A stretch of DNA of 64,000 nucleotides from Aristolochia californica (taxonomy: Eukaryota; Streptophyta; Magnoliopsida; Piperales; Aristolochiaceae): NCBI GenBank assembly GCA_029961685.1, contig JARWKL010000004.1, positions 27,843,610-27,907,609 of the forward strand, in the 5' to 3' direction. Shown piece by piece: positions 41,831 through 56,164 of the stretch. The notes beneath the pieces are model-generated. The model saw only the letters and a program-made list of their open reading frames with translations, searched no databases and was not told the DNA's origin. The first letter of the stretch is position 1. Every line of letters begins with the position of its first letter. The position numbers and the translations under genes are program-made.

Positions 41831-43849
41831 TAAGAAAAATTTATACATATAAAATGGAAATGCACAATGCACAAATGTAGAGAGAGATAATTCCAAAAAC
41901 TGTCTGCAATTTTTAGGGATTGTAAACTCTTTTTAGTTTGTTTATATCAAGTACTGCAATCATCGGGATTAGGGGGAGGCGGGTGATTTTTAACTAAGTG
42001 CTGACTCCCAATCCAAAAGTCATTCTTTACCAAAATATAGCCCGTTACGCATGATAAATCACTTTACAATCTTCTATGATCGTTAGGACTGCTTTTTGTA
42101 AATGGGCAAAATAATGGCTTGTTTGACTCGGGAAAATATCCCACAGCACGTTCACTTAAGAATTTAATGTTATTCTCTTTAAAAGGTTTGGATCCATAGG
42201 TCATTTGCATCTTTAACTTATTTCAAGCATGCGTACGCATTTTTTAAACAATGTGTAGAAAAATCTCTTTCTTATAAAATTCCGAGCTATAAAGGTTGAA
42301 CTAGTGGAATTTCCTGATAACCAAACTTTTGTGTTCATTTCTGGTGTGCGAATAAATTTTCTTTCCTTACATTTGTTTATTGCTTTTAAATTCATTCCAA
42401 ACTTAAACTCTAAAATTTTCATTCTATTGTGTTCTATTTGACTTTTATCTCTTTTTTTTTGTTTACGCGATGAACAGAAAGTGAAAACTCAAGTTTTGAT
42501 TTAAGAAAAAAATATAGACATAAAAAGGAAATGCAAAATGCACAAATTTTGAGAGTGATTGTTCCAAAAAGTGTCTTTAATTTTCATGGATTGTAAACTC
42601 TTTTTAGTGTTTATATATCAGGTTCTGCAATAGTCGGGAAAAAGGGGAGGCGGGGGAATTTTAACTGAGTGCTAACTCCCAATCCATAAGTCAGTCCTTA
42701 CAAAAATATAGCTAGTTATGCACTTGAAATCACTTTACAGTCATCTATGATCGGTAGGTCAACTTTTTGTAAATGGGCAAAATAATGGCTTGTTTCACTC
42801 GGCTAAATATCCTACCGCATGTTCACTTGAGAATTTAATGTTATTCTCTTTAAAAGGTTTGGATTCATAGGTCATTTGAATCTTTAACATGTTTCAAGCA
42901 TGCATATCCATTTTTTAAAACATGTGTAGAAGAATCTCTATCTTATAAAATTCCGACCAGTTAGGGTTGAAGTAATGGAATATCCCAGACTTGGATAAAA
43001 AATATTTTGCGTTCACTTGTGGTGTGTGAATAAATTTTTTTTATTTACATTTGTTTATTACTTTAAATTCTTTTCATTCATCAAATCTAAAACTTTCATT
43101 TTGTTGTGATCTATTTGCCTTTTATCTCTTTTTTTTGCTTATGAGATAAACGCAAAGGGAAAACTCATGTTTTGATTTATGAAAAAAATATACATCTAAA
43201 ATGGAAATGAACAATGAACAAATGTAGAGAGAAATAATTACAAAAAGTGTCTGTAATTTTTAGGGATTGTAAACTCTTTTTAGGTTTTATATATCAGGTT
43301 TTGCAATCGCCGGGATAAGGGGAGGCGGGGGATTTTTAACTAAGTGTTGACTCCCAATCAATAAGTCATTCCTTAAAAAAATATAACCAGTTGAGCAAGT
43401 TAAATAACTTTACAATCATCTATGATCGTTATGTCAGATATTTGTAAATGGACAAAATAATGGCCTTTTTGTCTCGAGTAAATATCCCACCGCACGTTCA
43501 CTTGAGAATTTCATGTTATTCTCTTCAATAGGTTTTGATCTATAGATTATTTGCATCTTTAACATTTTTCAAGCATGCATATCCATTTTTTAAAACATTT
43601 GTAGAAAAATCTCTTTCTTATAAAATTCCGAGCTATTAGGGATGAACTAGTGGAATTTACCAAACTTGAATAACAAACATTTTGTGTTCATTTTTGGTGC
43701 GTGAATAAATTTTATTTTCTTACATTTTTTATTGCTTTGAAGTTTTCCATACAACAACTCTAAAATTTTCATTTTGTTGTGATCTATTTGCCTTTTACCT
43801 CTTTTTTTGTTTACAAGATAAAGGAAAAGTGAAAACTCAAGTTTTGATT
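41831..43849. repeat. 2.02-kb tandem duplication, copy 2
   Basis: The offset to copy 1 is 2,020 bp at the left and 2,019 bp from the middle onwards, so only about one indel separates the copies. In the first ~520 bp I counted about 7 substitutions; in a ~255-bp stretch of the third monomer about 11. Similarity stops near 43,850, where the sequence returns to the common taagaaaaaagtatac form. This is the expected product of unequal exchange in register. Confidence 0.9.
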
Positions 43850-44071
43850 TAAGAAAAAAGTATACATCTCAAATGAAAATGCACAATGCAAAAATGTAGA
43901 TAGAGATAATTCAGAAAAGTGTTTGTAATTTTTAGGGATTGTAAACACGTTTTAGTTTTTATATATCAGGTTTTGCAATCGTTGGGAAAATGGGGAGGCG
44001 GGGGATTTTTGACTGAGTGTTGACTCCCAATCCATTAGTCATTCCTTACAAAAATATATCCCGTTACGCAT

Positions 44072-46769
44072 GATAAAACACTTTCCAATCATCTATGATT
44101 GTTACATCAACTTTAGTAAATGAGTAAAATAAAGGCTTCTTTGACACGGGTAAATCCCTCCGCACCTTCACTTTAGAATTTAATGTTATTCTTTTTAAAA
44201 GGTTTGGATCCATAGGTCATTTGCATCTTTAACATGTTTGAAGCTTGCATATCCATTTTTTAAAACATGCATAGAAAAATCTTTTTCGTATAAAATTCAG
44301 AGCTATTAGGGTTGAACAAGTGGAATTTCCCAAACATGGATAACAAAACTTTTGTGCTCATTTGTGGTGTGTGAATAAATTTTCTTTAGTTACATTATTT
44401 TATTGCTTTAAATTCTTTCCATACATAAACTCTAAAATTTTCATTTTGTTGTGATGTATTTGCCTTTTATCTCTTTTAGTTTTTTTTACGAGATGAAGGG
44501 AAAGTGAAAAATCAAGTTTTGATTTAAGAAAAAAGTATACATCGAAAATGCAAATGCACAATGCACAAATGTAGAGAGAGATAATTCCAAAAAGTCTTTG
44601 TAAGTTTTAGGGATTTTAAAATCTTTTTATTTTTTATATATCAGGTTCAGCAATCGTAGGAGAATGGGGGCAGCGGGGATTTTAAACTGATTGTTGACAC
44701 CCAATCCATAAGTCATTCCTTAAAAACATATAGCCCGTTACACATGATAAATCACTCTACAATCATCTATGATCGTTAGGCCAGCTTTTTGTAAATGGGC
44801 AAAATAATGGCTTGTTTGAGTCGGGTAAATATCCCACCGCACGTTCACTTGAGAATTTAATGTTATTATCTTTAAAAGGTTTGGATTCATAGGTTATTTG
44901 TATCTTTAACATATTTGAAGCATGCATATCTATTTTTAAAAACAAGTGTAGAAAAATCTCTTTCTTATAAAATTCCGAGTTATTAGGGTTGAACTAGTGG
45001 AATTTCCTAAACTTGGATAACACAACTTTTGTGTTCATTTGTGATGTATGAATAAATTTTATTTTCTTACTTTTGTTTATAGCTTTAAATTCTTTCCATT
45101 CATCAACTCGAAAATTTTCATTTTGTTGTCATCTATTTGCCTTTTAACTATTTTTTTATTTACGAAATGAAGGCAAAGTGAAAACTCAAGCTTTGATTTT
45201 AGAAAAAAGTATAAATCTAAAATGGAAATGCGCAATGCACAAATGTAGAGAGAGATAATTCCAAAAAGTGTCTATAATTTTTAGGGATTGTAAACTCTTT
45301 TTAGTTTTTATATATCAGGTTCTGCCATCATCGGGAAACGTGGGAGGTGGGGGATTTTAAACTGAGTGTTGACTTCCAATCCATAAGTCATTCCTTACAG
45401 AAATATAGCCCGTTACACATGATAAATCACTTTCCAATCATCTATGATAGTTACGTTAGCTTTTGTAAATGAGTAAAATAAAGGCTTCTTTGACTCGGGT
45501 AAATCCCTTCGCACCTTCACTTGAGAATTTAATGTTATTCTCTTTAAAAGGTTTGGATCCATAGGTCATTTGAATCTTGAACATGTTTGGAGCATGCATT
45601 TCCATTTTTTTAAACATGTGTAGAAAAATCTATTTCGTATAAAATTCTGAGCTATTAGAGTTGAACAAGTGGAATTTCCCAAACATGGATAACAAAACTT
45701 TTGAGTCCATTTGTGGTGTCTGAATAAATTTTCTTTACTTCCATTTGTTTATTTCTTTAAATTCTTTCCATACATAAACTCTAAAATTTTCACTTTGTTG
45801 TGATCTATTTGCCTTTTATCTCTTTTTTTTTTTGTTTACGAGATGATGGGAAGTGAAAAATCAAGTTTTGATTTAAGAAAAAAGTATACATCTAAAATGC
45901 AAATGCACATTGCACAAATGGACAGAGATAATTCAAAAAAGTGTCTGTAATTTTAAGGGATTGTAAACTCTTTTTAGTTTTTATATATTAGGTTCAACAA
46001 TCGTCGGGAAAAGGGGGATAGGGGGTATTTTTAACTGAGTGTTGACACCCAATCCATAAGTCATTACTTACATAAATAAAGCCCGTTACACATAATAAAT
46101 CACTCTACAATCATCTATGATCGTTAGGCTAGCTTTTTGTTAATGGGCAAAATAATGGCAAGTTTGACTCGGGTAAGTATGCCATCGCACATTCACTTGA
46201 GAATTTAATGTTATTCTCTTCAAAAGGTTTTGATCCAGAGGTCATTTTCACCTTTAACATATTTCAAGCATCCATATCTATTTTTAAAAACATGTGTAGA
46301 AAAATCTCTTTCTTATAAAATTCCGAGCTATTAGGGTTGAACTAGTGGAATTTCCTAAACTCGGATAACAAAACTTTTGTGTTCATTTGTGGTGTGTGAA
46401 TAAATTTAATTTTCTGACACTTGTTTATAGCTTTAAATTCTTTCCATTCATCAACTCTAAAACTTACATTTTGTTGTGATCTATTTGCTTTTTATCTCTT
46501 TTTTTGGTTTACGAGATGAAGGGAAAGGGAAAACTCAAGTTTTAATTTTAGAAAAAATTATACATCTAAAATGGAAATGTACAATGCAAAAATATAGAGA
46601 GAGATAATTCCAAAAAGTGTCTATAATTTTTAGGGATTATAAACTCTTTTTAGTTTTTATATATCAGGTGCTGCAATCATCGGGAAATGTGGGAGGGACG
46701 GGACTTTCAACTGAGTGTTGACTCCAAATCCATAAGTCATTCCTTTCAAAAATATAGCCCATTATGCAT
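44072..46769. repeat. Satellite block F, monomers M67-M70, two-monomer duplication
   Basis: Monomer starts: 44072, 44746, 45421, 46094. M67-M68 is repeated as M69-M70 with an offset of 1,349 bp. Shared uncommon states include taaatgagtaaaataaagg (44117 and 45466), catggataacaaaactttt (near 44,335 and 45,684), ctatttttaaaaaca (near 44,930 and 46,278) and tgtttatagctttaaattc in the second monomer. The right half of the M67 type is also echoed near 55,575 (gtaaatccctccgcacc). Confidence 0.8.
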
Positions 46770-49474
46770 GATAAATCACTTTACAATCATCTATGATCGT
46801 TAGGTCAGCTTTTTGTGAATGGGGAAAATAATGGCTTGTTTGACTCGAGTAAATATCCCACTGCAAGTTCACTTGAGAATTTAATGTTATTCTCTTTAAA
46901 AGGTTTGGATCCATAGGTCATTTGCATCTTTAACATGTTTCAAGCATGCATATCAATTTTTTTTTAAAAAGTGTAGAAAAATCTCTTTCTTATAAAATTT
47001 CGAGCTATTAGTGTTGAACTACTGGAATTTCCAAAACTTGGATAACAAAACTTTTGTGTTCATTTGTGGTGTGTGAAAAATTTTCTTTACTTAGATTTGT
47101 TTATTGCTTTAAATTCTTTGCATACTTAAACTCTAAAATTTTCCTTTTGTTGTGATCTATTTACCTTTTATCTCTTTTTTTTTGTTGACGAGATGAATAG
47201 AAAGTGAAAACTCAAGTTTTGATATAAGAAAAAATATACATAGAAAATGGAAATACACAATGCATAAATGTAGAGAGAGATAATTCACAAAAAGAGTCTG
47301 TAATTTTTAAGGATTGTAAACTCTTTTTAGTGTTTATATATCAGGTTTTGTAATAGTCGAGAAAAGGGGGAGGCGGGAGATTTTTAACTGAGTGTTGACT
47401 CCCAATCCATTAGTCATTCCTTACAAAAATATAGCCTGTTACACATGATAAAACACTTCACAATCATCTATGATCGTTAGGTCAACTTTTTGTAAATGGG
47501 CAAAATAATCGCTAGTTTAACTTGGGAAAATATCCCACCGCACTTTCACTTGAGAATTTAATGTTATTCACTTTAAAAGGTTTTGATCCGTAGGGCATTT
47601 GCATCTTTTACATGTTTCAAGAATGCATATCCATTTTTTAAAACATGTGTAGAAAAATCTCTTTCTTATAAAATTCCGAGGTATAAGGGTTGTTCTAATG
47701 GAATTTCCTAAACTTAGATAACCAAACTTTTGTGTTCATTTGAGGTGTGTGAATAAATTTTATTTACATACATTTTTTTATTGCTTTAAATTCATTCCAT
47801 TTATAAACTCTAAAATTTTCATTTTGTTATGATCTATTTTCCTTTTTATCTCTTTTTTTTATTTACGAGATGAACAAAATGTGAAAACTCAAGTTTTGAT
47901 TTAAGAAAAAAATATACAAATAAAATGGAATTGCACAATGCAAAAATGTAGAGAGAGATAATTGTAAAAAGTGTCTATAATTTTTAGGGATTTTAAACTC
48001 TTTTTAGTGTTTATATATCAGGTTCTGTAATAGACGGGAAAATGGAGAGGCGGGGGATATTTAATAGAATGCTGACTCCCAATCCATAACTCATTCCTTA
48101 CAAAAATATAGCCAGTTACGCATGTCAAATCACTTTATAGTCATCTATGATCGTTAGGTCAGCTTTTTGTAAATGGGCAAAATAATTGCTTGTTTGACTC
48201 GAGTAAATACCCCACGACATGTTCACTAGAGAAGTTAATGTTACTCTCTTTAAAAGGTTTGGATCCATCGGTCATTTGAATCTTTAACTTATTTCAAGCA
48301 CGCATATCTATTTTTTTAAAACATGTGTAGAAAAATCTCTTTCTTATAAAAATTCGAGCTATTAGGGTTAAACAAGTGGAATTTCCTAAATTTGGATAAC
48401 AAAACTTTTGTGTCCATTTGTGGTTTGTGAATAAATTTTATTTGCTTACATTGTTTTATTGTTTTAAATTCTTTCTATTCATAAACTCTAAAATTTTCAT
48501 TTTGTTCTGATCTATATACCTTTTATCTCTTTTTTTGTGTATACGAGACGAAGGGAAAGTGAAAACTCAAGTTTTTGTTAAGAAAAAAGTATACAACTAA
48601 AATATAAATGCACAATGCACAAATGTAGGGACAAATAATTCCAAAAAAGTGTCTGTAATTTTTAGGGATTGTAAACTCTTTTTAGTTTTTATATATCAGG
48701 TTCTGGAAACATCGGGAAAAGGGGGAGGCGGGGGATTTTTAACTGAGTGTTGACACCCAATCCATAAGTCATTCCTTAGAAAAATATAGCCCTTTACACA
48801 TGATAAATAACTTTACAATCATCTATGAACGTTAGGTTAGCTTTTTGTAAATAGGGAAAATAATGGCTTGTTTGACTCGAGTAAATATCCCACCGCACGT
48901 TCGCTAGAGAATTTAATGTTATTCTCTTTAAAAGGTTTGGATCCTTATATCATTTGCATCTTTAACATGTTTCAAGCATGCATATCAATTTTTTAAAACA
49001 TGTGTAGAAAAATCTCTTTCTTCTAAAATTCCGAGCTATTAGGGTTGAACAAGTTGAATTTCCCAAACTTGGATAACAAAACTTTTGTGCTCATTTGTGG
49101 TGTGTGAATAAATTTTCTTTACTTACATTTTTTATTGCTTTAAATTATTTCCATACATAAACTCCAAAATTTTCATTTTGTTATGATTTATTTGCCTTTT
49201 ATCTCTTTTTTTTGTTTAGAGATGAAGGGAAAGTGAAACTCAAGTTTGGATTTAAGAAAAAATTATAAATCTAAAATGGAAATGCACAATGCACAAATGT
49301 AAAGAGAAGTAATTCAAAAAATTGTCTATAATTTTCAGGGATTGTAAACTCTCTTTAGTTTTTATATATTAGGTACTGCAATTGTCGAGAAAAGGGGGAG
49401 GCAGGGGATTTTTAACTAACTGTTGACTCCAAATCCAATAGTCATTCCTTGCCAAAATATAGCCCGTGACGCAT

Positions 49475-50089
49475 GATAAATCAATTTACAATCATCTGTG
49501 ATCGTTAGGTCAGCTTTTTTTAAATGGGCTAAATAATGGCTTCTTCGACTCAGGAAAATATCCCATTGCACATTCACTTGAGAATTTAATGTTATTCTCT
49601 TTAATAGGTTTGGATCCATAGGTCATTTGCATCTTTAACATGTTTCAAGCATGCATATCCATTTTTTAAAACATGTCTAGAAAAATCTCTTTCATATAAA
49701 ATTCTGAGCTGTAAGGGTTGAACTAGTGGAATTTCCTAAACTAGGATAAAAAAACTTTTGTGTTCATTTTTTGTGTGTGAATCAATTTTCTTTACTTACA
49801 TTTGTTTATTTCTTCAAATTCTTTCCATACATAAACTCTAAAATTTTCATTCTGTTATGATCTCTTTGCCTTTTATCTCCTTTTTTTTTTACGAGATGAA
49901 CTGAAAGTGAAAACTCAAGTTTTTATTTAAGAAAAAAATATACATATAAAATGGAAATGCACAATGCACAAATGTAGAGAGAGATAATTCCAAAAAGTGT
50001 TTGCTATTTTTAGGGATTCTAAACTCCTTTTAGTGTTGACTCCCAATCCATAAGTCATTCCTTAGAAAAATAAAGCCAATTATGCACGT
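49475..50089. repeat. Monomer M75 with ~60-bp deletion at a 6-bp direct repeat
   Basis: The X-type tagtgtttatat and the common gagtgttgactcc are fused as tagtgttgactcc. The shared agtgtt is at 50032-50037. The G box is removed. Confidence 0.85.
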
Positions 50090-51437
50090 GAAATCACTTT
50101 ACAGTAATCTATGATCGTTAGGTCAGTTTTTTGTAAATAGGCAAAATATTGGCTTGTTTCAGTTGGATAAATATCCCACCGCACGTTCACTTGAGAATTT
50201 AATTTTATTCTCTCTAAAAGGTTTGGTTCCATAGGTCATGTACATCTTTAACATGTTTCAAGCATGCATATCCATTTTTTAAAACATGTGTAGAAAAATA
50301 TCTTTCTTATAAAATTCTGAGCCATTAGGGTTGAAGTAATGGAATTTCCCAAACTTGGATAACAAATCTTTTGTGTTCACTTGTGGTGTGTGAATAAATT
50401 TTATTTGGTTACATTTGTTTATTGCATTAATTTCTTTTCATACATCAACTCTAAAATTTTCATTTTGTTGTGATCTATTTGCCTTTTATTACTTTTTTAT
50501 GTTTTTGAGATGAACGGAAAGGGAAAACTCAAGTTTTGATTTAAGAAAAAAGTATACAACTAAAATGGAAATGCATAATGCAAAAATGTAGAGAGAGATA
50601 ATTCCAACAAGTGTCTATAATTTTAAGGGATTGTAAACTCTTTTTAGGTTTTATATAACAAGTTCTGCATGCATCGGGAAAAGGCGAGGCGAGGGATTTT
50701 TAACTGAGTGTTAACTCCCAATCCATAAGTCATTCCTTAAAAAAATATGACCCGTTGCGCAAGTAAAATCACTTTACAATCATCTATGATCTTTAGGTCA
50801 TTTATTTGTAAATGGGCAAAATAATGGCTTCTTTGTCTCGGGTAAATATCCCATCGAACGTTCACTTGAGAATTTCAAGTTATTCTCTTTAAAAGGTGTT
50901 GATCCAAAGGTCATTAGCATCTTTAACATGTTTCTAGCATGCATATCCATTTTTTAAAACATGTGTAGAAAAATCTCTTTCTTATAAAATTCTGAGCTAT
51001 TAGGGATGAACTAGTGGAAGTTACCAAACTTGAATAACAAAACTTTTGTGTTCATTTGTGGTGTGTGAATAAAATTTATTTTCTTACATTTCTTTTTTGC
51101 CTTTGAATTCTTTCCATACATCAACTCCATAAATTTCATTTTGTTGTGATCAATTTGCCTTTTATCTCATTTTTTGTTTACGAGATAAAGGAAAAGTGAA
51201 AACTCAAGTTTTGGTTTAAGAAAAAAGTATACATCTAAATGAAAACGCACAGTGCACAAATGTAGATAGAGATAATTCCAAAAAGTTCCTGTAATTTTTA
51301 GGGATTGTAAACTCTTTTTAGTTTTTATATATCAGGTTCTGCAATCGTCAGGAAAAAGGGAAGGCGGGGGATTTTTAACTGAGTGTTGACACCCAATCTA
51401 TAAGTCATTCCTTAAAAAAATATAGCCTGTTACATAT
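49475..51437. repeat. X-Y-Z cassette, copy at M75-M77
   Basis: M75 is X-like but lacks about 60 bp at its end. M76 has the Y start gtgaaatcactttacag and ttgaagtaatggaat plus aacggaaagggaaaactc. M77 has the Z marks gttgcgcaagtaaaatc, ttgtctcgggtaaat and gggatgaactagtgg. Confidence 0.7.
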
Positions 51438-54400
51438 GATAAATTACTTTACTATTATCTATGATCATTACGCCAGCTTTTTGTAAATGGGCAAAATAAT
51501 GGCTTGTTTGACTCGGGTAAATATCTCACCACACGTTTACTTGAGAATTTAATGTTATTCTCTTTAAAAGGTTTGGATCCATCGGTCATTTGAATCTTTA
51601 ACATATTTCAAGCATGCACATCTGTTTTTTAAAACCTGTGTAGAAAAATCTCTTTCTTGTAAAATTCCGAGCAATTAGGGTTAAAATAGTGGAATTTCCT
51701 AAACTTGGATAACAAAACTTTTGTGTTCATTTGTGGTGTGTGAATAAATTTTATTTTTTAAAATTTTTTTATTGCTTTAAATTCTTTCTATTCATCAACT
51801 CTAAAATTTTCATTTTGTTGTGATCTATTAGCCTTTTATCTCTTTTTTTTGTTTACAAGATGAAGGGAATGTGAAAACTCAAGTTTTGATTTTAGAAAAA
51901 AGTATGCATCTAATGTGGAAATGCACAATGCACAAATGTAGAGAGAGATAATAATAAAAAGTGTCTGTAATTTTTAGGGATTGTAAACTCTTTTTAGTTT
52001 TTATATATCAGGTTCTACAATCGTTGGGAAATGGGGGAGGCGGGGGATTTTTACCTGAGTGTTGACTCCCAATCCATAAGTCATTCCTTGCAAAAATATA
52101 GCCCATTACGCATGATAAATCACTTTACAATGATCTATGATCATTAGGTCAGCTTTTTTATGAATGGGGAAAATAATGGTTTGTTGACTCGAGTAAAGAT
52201 CCCACCGCACGTTCACTTGAGAATTTAATGTTATTCTCTTTAAAAGGTTCAGATCCATAGGAGATTTTCATCTTTAACATGTTTCAAGCATGCATATAAA
52301 TTTTTTGAAACATGTGTAGAAAAATCTCTTTCTTATGAAATTCCGAGCTATTAGGGTTGAACAAGTAGAATTTCCCAAACTTGGATAACAAAACTTTTGT
52401 GTTCCTTAGCTGAGTGTGAATAAATTTTCTTTACTTATATTTTTTTATTGCTTTAATTATATCCATACATCAACTCCAAAATTTTCATTTTGATATGATC
52501 TATTTGCCTTTTATCTCTTTTTTTTTTGTTTACGAGATGAACAGAAAGTGAAAACTCAAGTTTTGTTTTAAGTGAAAAGTATACATCTAAAATGGATATG
52601 CACAATGCCCAAATGAAGAGAAGGATAATTCCAAAAAATGTCTGTAATTTTTAGGGATTGTAAACTCTTTTTATTTTTTATATATCAAGTTCTGCACTCA
52701 AAGGGAAAAGGGGGAAGCGGGGGATTTTTAACTCAGTGTTGTTTCCCAATCCATTAGTCATTCCTTAAAAAAATATAGCCCGTTACACATGATAAATCAC
52801 ATTGCAATCATTTATGATCGTCTGGTCAACTTTTTGTAAATGGGAAAAATAATGGCTTGTTTGATTCGGGTAAATATCCCACCGCACGTTCATTTGAGAA
52901 TTTAATGTTATTCTCTTTAAAAGTTTTGGATCCAAAGGTCATTTGCATCTTTAACATGTTTCAAGCATGCATATCATTTTTTGAAAACATGTGTAGAAAA
53001 ATCTCTTTCTTATAAATTCCGAGCTATTAGGGTTGAAGAAGTAGAATTTCCCAAACTTGGATAACAAAACTTTAGGGTTCATTTGTCTTGTGTGAATAAA
53101 TGTTCTTTCCTTACATTTTTTATTGCTTTATATTGTTTCTACACATAAAATCTTAAATTTTCATTTTGTTGTGATCTATTTGCCGTTTATCTCCTTTTTT
53201 ATGCTTACGAGATGAAGGGAACGTGAAAACTCAAGTTTTGATTTAAGAAAAAAGAATACATAAAAAATGGAAATGCACAATGCACAAGTGTTGAGAGAGA
53301 TAATTCCAAAAAATGTCTGTAATTTTTAAGGATTGTAAACTCTTTTTAGTTTTTATATATCAGGTTCTACACTCGTAGGGAAAAGGGGGAGGCGGGGGAC
53401 TTTTAACTCGGTGTTGTCTCCCAATCCGTTAGTCATTCCTTACAAAAAATATAGCCCGTTACGCATGATAAATCACTTTGCAATCATCTATGATCGTCAA
53501 GTCAGCTTTTTATAAATGGGCAAAATAATGGCTTGTTTGAATCGGGTAAATATCCCCCCGCACGTTTACTTGAGAATTTAATGTTATTCTCTTTAAAAGG
53601 TTTTGATCCAAAGGTCATTTGCATCATTAACATGTTTCAAACATGCATATAATTTTTTTAAAACATGTGCAGAAAAATCTCTTTCTTATAAAATTCTGAG
53701 CTATTAGGTTGAAAATAGTGGAATTTCCCAAACTTGGATAACAAAACTTTAGGGTTCATTTGTGGTGTGTGAATAAATTTTCTTTACTTACATGTGTTTA
53801 TTGCTTTAAATTCTTTCAATACATCAACTCTAAAATTTTTGTTTTGTTGTGATCTATTTTCCTTTTATCTCTTTTTTTTTGTTTACGAGATGAAGGGAAA
53901 GTGAAAACTCATGTTTTTATTTAAGAAAAAAGTAAACATCTAAAATGGAAATGCACAATGTACAAATGTAGAGAGAGATAATTACAAAAAGTGTCAGTAA
54001 TTTTTAGGGTTTGTAAACTCTTTTTAGTTTTTATATATCATGTTCTGCAATCGTTAGGAAAACGGGGTGGCGGGGGATTTTTAACAGAGTGTGACTCCCA
54101 ATCCTTTAGTCATTCCTAAAAAAAAATATTACCCGTTACACATGAAAAATCACTTTGCAATAATCTATGATCGTTAGGTCAACTTTTTGTATATTGGCAA
54201 AATAATGACTTGTTTGACTCGGGTAAATATCCCACCACCCGTTGAGTTGAGAATTTAATGTTATTCTCTTTATAAGGTTTGGATCCATTGGTCATTTGCA
54301 TCTTTAACATGTTTCAAACATGCATATACACTTTTTAAAACATGTGTAGAAAAATCTCTTTCTTATAAAATCTGAGCTATTAGGGTTGAACTAGTGGAAT

Positions 54401-56164
54401 TTCTCAAAACTTGGATAACAAAACTTTTGTGTTCATTTATGGTGTGTGAATAAATTTTCTTTAATTACATTTGTTTATTGCTCTATATTCTTTCCATACA
54501 TAAACTCTAAAATTTTCATTTTGTTGTGATATATTTTCCTTTTATCTCTTTTTTTTGTTTACAAGATGATGGGAAACTGAAAACTCAAGTTTATATTAAA
54601 GAAAATAGTATACATCTAAAATGGAAATGCACAATGCACAAATGTGGAGAGAGATAATTCCAAAAAGTGTCTGTAATTTTTAGGGATTGTAAACTCTTTT
54701 TAGCTTTTATATAACAGTTTCCTGCAATCATTGGGAAAAGGGGGAGGCAGGGGATTTTTAACTGAGTGCTGACTCCCAATCTATAGACATTCTTTACAAA
54801 AATATAGCCCGTTACGCATGATAAATCACTTTACAGTCATCTATAATCGTTAGGTCAGCTTTTTGTAAATGGGTAAAATAATGGCTTGTTTAACTCAAGT
54901 AAATATCTCACCGCACCTACACTTGAGAATTTAATGTTATTCTCTTTAAAAGGATTGGATCCATAGGTCATTTGCATATTTAACATGTTTCAAGCATGCA
55001 TATCAATTTTTTAAAGTATGTGTAAAAAATCGCTTTCTTATAAAATTTCGAGCTATTAGGGTTGAACAAGTAGAATTTCCCAAACTTGGATAACAAAACT
55101 TTTGTGTTCATTTGTGGTGTGTGAATAAATTTTCATTACTTACATTTCTTTATTTCTTTAAATTCTTTCAATACATCAACTCTAAAATTTTCATTTGGAT
55201 GTGATCTATTTGCCTTTTATCTCTTTTTTTTTTGTTTACGAGATTAAGGGAAAGTGAAAACTCAAGTTTTTATTTAAGAAAAACGTATACATCTAAAATT
55301 GAAATGCACAATGCACAAATGTAGAGAGAGATAATTCCCAAAGGTGTCTATAATTTTTAGGGATTGTAAACCCTTTTTATTTTTTATATATCAGGTTTTG
55401 CAATCGTCAGGAAAAGGGGGAGGCTGGGATTTTTAACTGAGTGTTGACTCCCAATCCATTAGTCATTCCATACAAAAATATAACCCGTTACACATGATAA
55501 ATTTCTTTGCAATCATCTTTGATCGTTCAGTCAGATTTTTGTAAATGGGCAAAATAATGGCTTGTTTGACTCGGGTAAATCCCTCCGCACCTTCACTTGA
55601 GAATTTAATGTTATTCCCTTTAAAAGGTTTGGATCCATAGGTCATTTGCATCTTTAACATGTTTCAAGCTTGCATATCCATTTTTTAAAATATGTGTAGA
55701 AAAATCTCTTTCTTATACAATTCCGAGCTATTAGGGTTGAACTAATGGAATTTGCTCAACTTGGATAACAAACTTTAATGTTCATTTGTGTGTGAATAAA
55801 TTTTATTTACTTACATTTTTTTATTTCTTTAAGTTCTTTCCATACATCAATTCTAAAATTTTCATTTTGTTGTGATGTATTTACCTTTTATCTCTTTTTT
55901 TTGTTTACGAGATGAAGGGAAAGTGTAAACTCAAGTTTTGATTTAAGAAAAAAGTATACATCTAAAATATAAATGCACAATGCACAAATGTAGATTGAGA
56001 TAATTCCAAAAAGTGTCTGTAATTTTTAGGGATTGTAAACTCTTTTTAGTTTTTGTATATTAGGTTCTGCAATCGTTGGAAAAGGGGGAGGCGGGGGATT
56101 TTTAACTGAGTGTTGACTCCCAATCCATAAGCTATTCCATACAAAAATATATCCTGTTATGCAT

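Larger units (their letters stand above)
36647..44071. repeat. Satellite block E, monomers M56-M66
   Basis: Monomer starts: 36647, 37323, 38005, 38677, 39355, 40033, 40707, 41380, 42053, 42726, 43399. This block is dominated by a three-monomer X-Y-Z cassette (see separate entries). X has ggataaccaaac, gatgaacagaaagtg and tagtgtttatatatcagg. Y begins with tgaaatcactttacagtc and has aacg-aaagggaaaactc. Z begins with gcaagttaaat and has atatttgtaaatgg and often gggatgaactagtgg. It contains the youngest visible duplication in the array. Confidence 0.88.
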
